DNA from: Rhodoferax sediminis
GTDB lineage: Bacteria; Pseudomonadota; Gammaproteobacteria; Burkholderiales; Burkholderiaceae_C
Length of the DNA: 64,000 nucleotides
Direction of reading: 5' to 3'
Assembly (NCBI RefSeq): GCF_006970865.1
Contig: NZ_CP035503.1
Span: forward strand, 1,253,001 to 1,317,000
Both the position numbers and the translations under genes were made by a program. This document shows, in pieces, positions 20,394-27,790 of this stretch. Within the stretch, counting starts at the first letter, position 1. Every line of letters begins with the position of its first letter. Under the pieces are notes generated by a model that worked only from the letters and a program-made list of their open reading frames with translations, was not told where the DNA came from and ran no database searches.

Positions 20394-21734
20394 CTATCCC
20401 GCTCCGGAGGCGATACCGTGCTTTTCCATGAGGCGGTACAGCGTCATGCGCGAAATGCCCAGTTCGCGCGCGGCGTGCGTGACGTTGCGTCCGACCCGGT
20501 TGAAGGTAATGGAGATTGCGTCGCGCTCGGCGATGGTCCGGGCGGTATCCAGGCCGATGCTGCTCTGACCCTCTTCAACGGTTAACCCGAGGTCTAGCGG
20601 CGTGATCATGCGCCGATCGGTCATCACCACAGCGCGCTGCACGCGGTTGAACAATTCCCGCACGTTGCCTGGCCAGTCGTAGGCCATCATGGCGGCGATG
20701 GCCTGCTTGCTGAAGCCTTCAACACGGGTTTTCTTGTCTGCCGTACAGCGCCGATAGAAGTGCTGGGCCAGCATGGGCACGTCGCCCTTGCGTTCGCGTA
20801 GCGCGGGCACCGCAAGGGTCAGCACGTTCAACCGGTAAAACAGATCTTCGCGGAAGTGGCCCGACGACACCGCTTCGGCCAGGTCCACGTGCGAGGCCGC
20901 TACAACTCGCGCGTCCACCTGCAAGGTGCGCGTGGCACCGACGCGATTGATGGTTTTTTCCTGCAGAAAGCGCAAGAGGTTGGTCTGCAATTCGCGCGGC
21001 AGATCGCCGATTTCGTCAAGAAAAATGGTTCCGCCGTTCGCCATTTCAATCAACCCGCGCTTTTCTGTGGACGCACCGGTAAACGAGCCGCGCTCGTGCC
21101 CGAACAGTTCGGAGTGAATCAGGCTCGGCGAAATGGCCCCGCAATTGACTGCGATGAACGGCCCGCTTGCGCGCGGTGAACATTGATGAATGGCCTGTGC
21201 CGCGAGTTCCTTGCCGCTACCGCTTTCTCCACCGATCAATACTGGCGCATTGGTGACGGCCACTTTCTTGATCTGCGAGCGCAACAAATCGATGGCAGCG
21301 CTTTGCCCGACCATGCCCATGTGCTCGATGCAGCGCTGTTGCAGGTCATGACCCTCTCGCAAGGTAGCGCGGCCGTAGGCATGTCCCAATGTCCGGGCCA
21401 GATAGCCCAGGTCCACGGGATGCGTGTGGTAGTCGAAAAAGCAGTCGAGAATCAGGCCGCGAAAGGCTGGCGACTCAAGCGATTGCGGTGGGAAAACGCC
21501 AACCCACTCGGATGACTTTGATGCCTTCAGGCACGCCTCAATCCTGGCGATGAGATCAGGGGCTGGCTGATTGAGCACCAGGACGCACACCAGGAAGTGG
21601 TTGCTCCCGAGAATCTGGCGGGCCGTCCCCAAATCGGTGGCCGAAACGACTTCCCAATCCTGGCCGCGCAGGTGCTCTTCTACTGCGGACGGCCCGTTAC
21701 CCAGTGTCAAACACAATATCTTTCGTGATTGCAT
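20394..21734 (-). CDS. VpsR-like sigma-54-dependent transcriptional activator
   Basis: A 446-residue enhancer-binding protein. Residues 1-125 form a degenerate receiver-like domain that ends FFDYHTHPVDLGYLARTLGH, which I associate with the VpsR family; the position of the phosphoacceptor strand reads VLVLNQ, with no obvious Asp. The AAA+ domain has Walker A GGESGSGKE (168-175), the sigma-54 loop GSFTGA (216-221, a GAFTGA variant) and Walker B TIFLDEIG. A Fis-type helix-turn-helix closes the protein (NVTHAARELGISRMTLYRLM). It starts ten bases after the barrel gene, so they form one operon. The likely target is the sigma-54 promoter at 23906. Confidence 0.9.
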   Translation of the reverse strand: MQSRKILCLTLGNGPSAVEEHLRGQDWEVVSATDLGTARQILGSNHFLVCVLVLNQPAPDLIARIEACLKASKSSEWVGVFPPQSLESPAFRGLILDCFFDYHTHPVDLGYLARTLGHAYGRATLREGHDLQQRCIEHMGMVGQSAAIDLLRSQIKKVAVTNAPVLIGGESGSGKELAAQAIHQCSPRASGPFIAVNCGAISPSLIHSELFGHERGSFTGASTEKRGLIEMANGGTIFLDEIGDLPRELQTNLLRFLQEKTINRVGATRTLQVDARVVAASHVDLAEAVSSGHFREDLFYRLNVLTLAVPALRERKGDVPMLAQHFYRRCTADKKTRVEGFSKQAIAAMMAYDWPGNVRELFNRVQRAVVMTDRRMITPLDLGLTVEEGQSSIGLDTARTIAERDAISITFNRVGRNVTHAARELGISRMTLYRLMEKHGIASGAG

Positions 21735-21744
21735 GGTGCTATTT

Positions 21745-23082
21745 CTAGAACGACAAAGGTATCCTGAGGTTCAGCGTCAGGTCCGGTGTATCGCGCGTCA
21801 AGCCCGCGCCGACCGTGAAATTCAGGGTGGTCTTGTCGCTGTAGCGATAAGAGAAGCCGAACAGCAGTTTTGCCAGCACAACCCGGACCGACCCCGTGAC
21901 CGGGGCGCCGTTTTGCAGCGTGCGTCCGACGGAGTTCAGGTCAACGCCGACGCTGAAGGCCGTTCTATCGTTGAGCGCCAGACCCATGCCAAAGTTGGCG
22001 CCAATGATGTCTCCGGCCTTCACGGTTCCGAGGAATTCTTGTTGCCCACCGAGCACCGTCAAACTCACGTTGTTGCGCGCGAAGTTGTGTGCATAGCTGA
22101 AGGTTCCGAAAAACACGGCAGGGTCCGACTGGAACAGCCAGGTCAGCGCCGGCTGCAGCAGATAGAAGCCCGAGCCCGTCGGTTGCGTGGTCGGCAAGCC
22201 GGTGCCGCCGGGATTGCCGACGCAACTGGTCAGGCAGTCGGTCACGACCTCGAACGGATCCTTGCCGGTCCGGGATTTAAAGCGAAGCGAGCCGATCAGG
22301 TAGGGCTTGGTGGCGCTGCCTTCGTTCAATTGATAGCGCGCGGTCACCTCGACGTCGCCGATCGCCTTGCCACTGCTGTTGAACACGCTGTCGGTAGCCG
22401 ACCCTGTGTTGAGTTCCCGGCCCACCGATGAATCGGAACGATATACATAGGGGATCTTGGCTTCCACCTCCATGCGGTTGGTCAGGCCATAGCGGCCGGT
22501 CAACGCACCCGTGAGGATGCTGTCCTTGACCTGCTGCACGTCAATCAGCCCGATCACCAGCGCCGGGATGATGGTGTAACCGATCAGCGCAACCCGGTTA
22601 TTCGATGAATAGCTGTACTCCAGTGACGGCTCAAACACGAATTTGCCCTTGGGCGTCAGAATGCCGGGCTGCTCGAACAGCCGCGGAACCTCGACTGGCG
22701 CCTGCGACTCCTGGCTCGGTGCCGCGCCGACCTGCACCGGATGCTGCTCCGTGTCCGTCGGATTTTGCTCAGCTTGTGCATTGGGGGCTGCCTGCTCTGC
22801 GTTCTCCCCCTGCGCCGTTTCGCCGGGCTGGGTGTCCCTGGCCTGCTGCCTCAATGCGCGCCGCAAGGCCTGGTATTTCTTCTCTTGCTCGGTCGTTATT
22901 CGCTTCAACGTCTCGATTTGCCGACCCTGCTCGGTCAACTGCTGTTGCAGCGATTCGATCTGCGCGCCCGAACTCTCCGGTGACGCTGACGGGCTTTGCG
23001 CCTGTACGGCTGCGCTTGATAACGCCAAGGTTGAATAAGCGAGCAAGGCAGCAGGCCTGTGCCGCAGACTTTTATTGTTCAT
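21745..23082 (-). CDS. FapF-like outer-membrane barrel with N-terminal coiled coil (putative fibre exporter)
   Basis: A 445-residue exported protein. Signal peptide 1-28 (ending AVQAQ), a coiled coil at about 38-85 (IESLQQQLTEQGRQIETLKR), an acidic Gln/Glu/Pro linker to about 135, then an outer-membrane barrel with alternating beta strands (FVFEPSLEYSYSSNNRVALI, DVEVTARYQLNEGS, AFSVGVDLNSVGRTL) ending in Phe. This layout of coiled coil then barrel is that of FapF, the amyloid-secretion pore of Pseudomonas. AGGAGG precedes the ATG. It is divergent from a secreted Gly-rich protein and a C39-like protease. Alternative: another outer-membrane porin or transporter. Confidence 0.75.
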   Translation of the reverse strand: MNNKSLRHRPAALLAYSTLALSSAAVQAQSPSASPESSGAQIESLQQQLTEQGRQIETLKRITTEQEKKYQALRRALRQQARDTQPGETAQGENAEQAAPNAQAEQNPTDTEQHPVQVGAAPSQESQAPVEVPRLFEQPGILTPKGKFVFEPSLEYSYSSNNRVALIGYTIIPALVIGLIDVQQVKDSILTGALTGRYGLTNRMEVEAKIPYVYRSDSSVGRELNTGSATDSVFNSSGKAIGDVEVTARYQLNEGSATKPYLIGSLRFKSRTGKDPFEVVTDCLTSCVGNPGGTGLPTTQPTGSGFYLLQPALTWLFQSDPAVFFGTFSYAHNFARNNVSLTVLGGQQEFLGTVKAGDIIGANFGMGLALNDRTAFSVGVDLNSVGRTLQNGAPVTGSVRVVLAKLLFGFSYRYSDKTTLNFTVGAGLTRDTPDLTLNLRIPLSF

Positions 23083-23122
23083 GGCGAACCTCCTGTGCGC
23101 AGACTACATGGCCCGGTGCATT

Positions 23123-23150
23123 GCGCCATCCCCTGAACAGGGGATGGTGC
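23123..23150. promoter_or_regulatory. Long inverted repeat upstream of the barrel gene
   Basis: GCGCCATCCCCTG-AA-CAGGGGATGGTGC, arms of 13 bases with a single G-T pair, 41 bases before the barrel start codon. It could be an operator or a hairpin in the 5' leader. On the same strand just upstream (about 23175-23161) TGGCACG matches a sigma-54 -24 box, but its -12 (CGGGG) is poor. Confidence 0.5.
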
Positions 23151-23905
23151 GGAAGGCGCCCCGAATCCGTGCCACCTGCGCGTGAACCGTTGCGGGGTAC
23201 GCGGCGTGACCGGACATGTACCGCGCTTTCATCTTGAATAGGGGGTGCTATCACTTCAAGAGCAATTTGCGAGAACTTTGCGCCTCGTTTTCACCCGTTT
23301 ATTCATCTCAGGTCATCAATGCGCTGGTTTGCGCAGGCAGGGTCGGCCCGGCGATTCAGTGTGATTGGGGCCAATGGTTCCGCGGTAGTTGGAGTTTTGC
23401 CAAATTTCCTGATGCGTAAGCGGTTTTGAAACTTGCATCCAAACGTAAATACGGTGTGCCACCATCGCATCTGAGCGCGGATTTCATGGCTGGCTCTGTT
23501 CCCGGTCATTGGAATCAGCTGTACTCGATCCCCCCTTGTCACAAGATTGATGCAATGTTTGTCTGTGCCCGAAAATCGGGTCCAAAGTGGGTCGTATGGC
23601 ACCTGGCAAAGGCATGCGCACATGCGCCGCCGCAACCCTCCATGTAAAACGCGATTTGAGGCGTCACAGAGCCGATACAGTTTGCGTGCTCCATCTTTCT
23701 GGCTGGATCGCTTGATCCCGATTCATTCCATCGGTGATCGCAACACCAGCAGCCATGAGAGCAAAAAAGACTGTCAAGAAGGCGTGACACTCCGCCGAAA
23801 AAAGCTCGCTCTTTCATGCTGCAGGCGCTGTCGTGTTGCGCAATGCCATAGCAAGTAGTCGTTTTCTCTTGATGGATAGAGGGTGGTGGGCATTCGTGCC
23901 GCATC

Positions 23906-23921
23906 TGGCACGAATTATGCG
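23906..23921 (+). promoter_or_regulatory. Sigma-54 promoter of the Gly-rich protein operon
   Basis: TGGCACGAATTATGCG matches the consensus TGGCACG-N4-TTGCW with a perfect -24 box and correct spacing to the -12 GC. The start site should fall near 23932, leaving a 60-base leader before the ATG at 23993. The -24 box is one arm of a perfect inverted repeat, ATTCGTGCC-N6-GGCACGAAT (23892-23915), so another protein could compete with sigma-54 here. Confidence 0.75.
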
Positions 23922-23992
23922 GAAGCCCCGTTGGGTGGCACCTAGCGCGACTCAAACCGTAACTTCAACATTTAACTTCAAGGAGAGACCGT

Positions 23993-25225
<1,233 letters not shown>

Positions 25226-25312
25226 GCACGGGCGAGTCACCCATCAGCCGTGGCGCACCTCGCAAGAGGGGCTCCACGGCTGGGTGGCGAGTTCAATAAA
25301 AGGGGAGTCATC

Positions 25313-25663
25313 ATGCGTCCAATGAGCTATTCCTTGCTCTTCCTTGCGGCATTGCCATCCCTGACGTCGACGCCTGCGGCAGCGCAGACTTCGGCGAGTG
25401 TTGGCGCGTCAAGCGCTGTCAGTTTTGGCTATCCGGTCAGTGCCAATGCTTTGGCAAGCCATCGCGGCGGCGACCTCACGATCACCGACACGAAACTGTC
25501 GGGCGTGACGGCAGACAACTCGGCCAACCAGGTGGTGACGGGTACGAATGCGATCGGCGGTGGCTCGTTTTCCAATCTGAGTGGCATTCCGGTGGTGATC
25601 CAGAACACGGGTGCCAACGTCCTGATCCAGAATGCGGTCACCCTGAATCTGCAGATGAAATAA
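25313..25663 (+). CDS. Small secreted protein with RGG motif, fibre-cluster component
   Basis: A 116-residue protein. The start is the ATG at 25313, behind AGGGGAG, giving a signal peptide to about residue 25 (LLFLAALPSLTSTPAAAQ). The mature part has SANALASHRGG (43-53), then a segment ending in Asn/Gln repeats VVIQNTGANVLIQNAVTLNL. I do not know a named family. The SxxxLxxxRGG stretch matches that of the 223-residue protein two genes on, and resembles a double-glycine leader. It sits between the Gly-rich protein and the C39-like protease, 12 bases before the latter. Confidence 0.7.
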   Translation: MRPMSYSLLFLAALPSLTSTPAAAQTSASVGASSAVSFGYPVSANALASHRGGDLTITDTKLSGVTADNSANQVVTGTNAIGGGSFSNLSGIPVVIQNTGANVLIQNAVTLNLQMK

Positions 25664-25675
25664 CAGGAGAACGCC

Positions 25676-26359
25676 ATGCGTCTCTTCTTGTTGACCGCCC
25701 TGATGGCGGGTGTGTGTCATGCGCAGGCCCCGGCACCGCGGATTGAGTTGCCGAGCATGGGTGGCGGCGATTATGCGATGCCGGTCACCAGCATCAAACA
25801 GGCGCGTCAGGCAAGCACGCTGCTGCAGCAATACGATTTCAGCTGTGGTTCGGCCGCGGTTGCGACGCTGCTGACCTACCAATACGGCTACCCGATTACC
25901 GAGCGCGCGGTATTCGATGAAATGTATGCGCACGGCGATCAGGCCAAGATCCGGCGGGAGGGTTTCTCGTTGCTGGACATGAAGAACTTCCTGGCGGCCC
26001 ATGGCTTCGAGGCGGACGGCTTCAATCAGCCGCTGGACAAGCTCAATGAAGCGCGTGTTCCGGCGATTGTGCTGATCAACCAGCACGGTTACCACCATTT
26101 CGTGGTCGTCAAGGGGCTGCAGGCGGACCGGGTGCTGATCGGCGATCCTGCGAATGGCACGCGAGTCGTGCCGCGTGCAGCGTTCGAGGCCAGTTGGGAA
26201 AGCCATCTGCTGTTTGTTATCCACAACCGGATGGACACTGCCAGGTTCAATCTCGCGGTGGACTGGCATGTGGCACCTCGCTCGCCGCTGGCCTCCGGCA
26301 TTGATAGAGCCGGGTTGGGCGGCATTACTTTGCCCAAGCTCGGCCCGGGAGACTTCTGA
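25676..26359 (+). CDS. Periplasmic C39-like cysteine protease (FapD-like)
   Basis: A 227-residue protein with a signal peptide (LFLLTALMAGVCHAQ), so it acts outside the cytoplasm, unlike the C39 domains fused to bacteriocin exporters. The papain-like catalytic elements are seen: oxyanion Gln52 and Cys57 in QQYDFSCGSAA, His141 in GYHHFVVVKG and Asp157 in LIGDPANGT. FapD of Pseudomonas fap operons is a protein of this kind. It is flanked by two secreted proteins with RGG double-glycine motifs, its likely substrates. CAGGAG precedes the ATG. Confidence 0.85.
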   Translation: MRLFLLTALMAGVCHAQAPAPRIELPSMGGGDYAMPVTSIKQARQASTLLQQYDFSCGSAAVATLLTYQYGYPITERAVFDEMYAHGDQAKIRREGFSLLDMKNFLAAHGFEADGFNQPLDKLNEARVPAIVLINQHGYHHFVVVKGLQADRVLIGDPANGTRVVPRAAFEASWESHLLFVIHNRMDTARFNLAVDWHVAPRSPLASGIDRAGLGGITLPKLGPGDF

Positions 26360-27030
26360 TGAAATACTTGCATTCTCTTTCGTGCCGCGCCGGCACATGG
26401 CTGTGTGCACTGGCTGGCGCGTGCTGCGTGTTTGGTGGCGGTCACGCCATTGCGGCGCAAGCCACGTCGAAGCCGGCGCGGGGTGGAGAGGTATGGCTCG
26501 CTGCCAGCAACAAGACGCTGGACGGGATGCGTGGCGGCTTTGACATCGGCGCCGGCCTGACGGTGTCGTTTGGCGTTGTGCGCTCCATTGCCATCAACGG
26601 CAATCTGCTCGTCACCACATCGTTCAATATTGCCGACCTGAGCAAAATTACGCCGGCGCAGGCGGCATTCATCAATCAGCAGGTGGGCACCCTGAACCTG
26701 ATACAAAACGGGCCGGGCAATACTGTTCAACCTGCCGCCACGCCTGCCACCGTCGCTACAGCTACGGGCCCAGTGTCTCCAGGTTCTCCAGCCCCGGGTT
26801 CTGCGAACTCTGCATCTCCGACTTCTGTCACCCTGGGCACCGCTACCTTGAGTACCGCTCCTTTCAATGGCGCGGCGTTCGGCACGTTTATCCAAAATAC
26901 CTTGAACAACCAGAACATACAGAACCAGACCGTGATCAATGCAAGCACCAATAGCTTGAGTATGTTGAAGGGGATGAATTGGCTCAACACCTTGAATAGC
27001 GCACTGTCGAGCGCGTTTGGAAGTCGGTAA
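26359..27030 (+). CDS. Secreted protein with double-glycine-like motif and IQN repeats
   Basis: A 223-residue exported protein whose ATG overlaps the protease stop (TGATG). The signal region (residues 8-34) is followed by SNKTLDGMRGG (50-60), which matches the bacteriocin double-glycine pattern LSxxELxxIxGG at S-11, L-7, M-4 and GG. Next comes LTVSFGVVRSIAINGNLLVT, a Pro/Ala/Thr-rich linker (120-160), and an Asn/Gln-rich C-terminal part FIQNTLNNQNIQNQTVINAS. I know no characterised family. It may be a processed minor fibre component or nucleator. Confidence 0.7.
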   Translation: MKYLHSLSCRAGTWLCALAGACCVFGGGHAIAAQATSKPARGGEVWLAASNKTLDGMRGGFDIGAGLTVSFGVVRSIAINGNLLVTTSFNIADLSKITPAQAAFINQQVGTLNLIQNGPGNTVQPAATPATVATATGPVSPGSPAPGSANSASPTSVTLGTATLSTAPFNGAAFGTFIQNTLNNQNIQNQTVINASTNSLSMLKGMNWLNTLNSALSSAFGSR

Positions 27031-27042
27031 GGAAGGGGACTG

Positions 27043-27072
27043 TTCGAATTCGGGCTTGGGCCATGCTACAAT
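27043..27072 (+). promoter_or_regulatory. Probable promoter of tRNA-Arg
   Basis: A TACAAT -10 box at 27067-27072 lies 11 bases before the tRNA, with TTCGAA as a weak -35 at 18-base spacing. Confidence 0.4.
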
Positions 27073-27082
27073 TTGCGGCTAC

Positions 27083-27159
27083 GCGGCTGTAGCTCAGTTG
27101 GATAGAGTACTTGGCTACGAACCAAGGGGTCGTGGGTTCAATTCCTGCCAGCCGCACCA
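27083..27159 (+). tRNA. tRNA-Arg (anticodon ACG)
   Basis: A 77-base cloverleaf: acceptor GCGGCTG/CAGCCGC, anticodon arm CTTGG-CTACGAA-CCAAG with ACG (read as ICG), T arm GGGTTCAATTCC, and encoded CCA. Followed by a clear terminator. Confidence 0.97.
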
Positions 27160-27165
27160 AACGAC

Positions 27166-27196
27166 AAGCCCGCAATCCCTGGATTGCGGGCTTTTT
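27166..27196 (+). terminator. Rho-independent terminator of tRNA-Arg
   Basis: AGCCCGCAATCC/GGATTGCGGGCT perfect inverted repeat followed by TTTTT, seven bases after the tRNA. Confidence 0.85.
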
Positions 27197-27215
27197 CATT
27201 GGTTGTGAAGTCACC

Positions 27216-27773
27216 ATGAACAAGGCCTTTACCAAAGAGACCGATGCGGATGACGATGACGCCGACCTGTCGCCGGCGCCATTGCCTGCGGGCGGGAAAA
27301 ACTACATCACGCCCGCGGGATTTGCCCGGTTGCGCGCCGAATTGCTGGACCTGATGGACAGTGAGCGCCCTAAAGTGGTCGAGGCTGTGCATTGGGCGGC
27401 CCGCAACGGGGACCGCTCGGAAAATGGCGACTACCTGTACGGCAAGAAGCGCCTGCGCGAAATCGACCGCCGCATCCGTTTCCTGACGAAACGGCTGGAG
27501 ATTGCCGAGGTCACCGACCCGAGCGTCCATCACGGCAGTGACCAGATTTTTTTCGGCGCCACCGTCACTTATGCCGATGCCTCCGGCCAGGAGCGCACCG
27601 TGACCATTTTGGGCGTTGACGAAGCAGATAGCGCGAAGAGCCAGGTGAGCTGGATTGCGCCGATCGCCAGGGCGCTCTTGAGAGCGCACGAGGGGGACGC
27701 CGTGAAGCTGATGACGCCGGCGGGGGCGCAGGAAATCGAGGTGCTCGCGGTGGCCTATCCGCCAGCGGCGTGA
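27216..27773 (+). CDS. greB: Transcription elongation factor GreB
   Basis: A 185-residue factor that stimulates transcript cleavage in backtracked RNA polymerase. I use the ATG at 27216 because the frame upstream runs through the tRNA. After an acidic N-terminal tail (DADDDDADL), the coiled-coil tip with its acidic residues (GDRSENGDYLYGKKRLREIDRRI) and the C-terminal FKBP-like domain are clear. GDRSENGDYLYGKK with this length favours GreB over GreA. Convergent with spoT. Confidence 0.93.
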   Translation: MNKAFTKETDADDDDADLSPAPLPAGGKNYITPAGFARLRAELLDLMDSERPKVVEAVHWAARNGDRSENGDYLYGKKRLREIDRRIRFLTKRLEIAEVTDPSVHHGSDQIFFGATVTYADASGQERTVTILGVDEADSAKSQVSWIAPIARALLRAHEGDAVKLMTPAGAQEIEVLAVAYPPAA

Positions 27774-27790
27774 GGAAGGAAGGGCACCTG

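Larger units (their letters stand above)
23083..23992. other. 910-base divergent intergenic regulatory region
   Basis: No convincing coding sequence: open frames here are short, lack family-like sequence and have lower GC than the genes around. It separates the barrel/activator operon from the Gly-rich protein operon, and holds a sigma-54 promoter (23906), a long inverted repeat near the barrel start (23123-23150), and a perfect CCCGA/TCGGG inverted repeat (23568-23580). Its length fits enhancer sites for the activator, though I could not identify them. Confidence 0.7.

Noticed and set aside
23216..23858. Short open frames in the divergent intergenic region
   Set aside because: They overlap each other in several frames, lack ribosome sites, and show no conserved composition.
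23936..23951. Second TGGCAC (also one at 23598) as a sigma-54 promoter
   Set aside because: Neither has a -12 GC at the right spacing; only the site at 23906 does.
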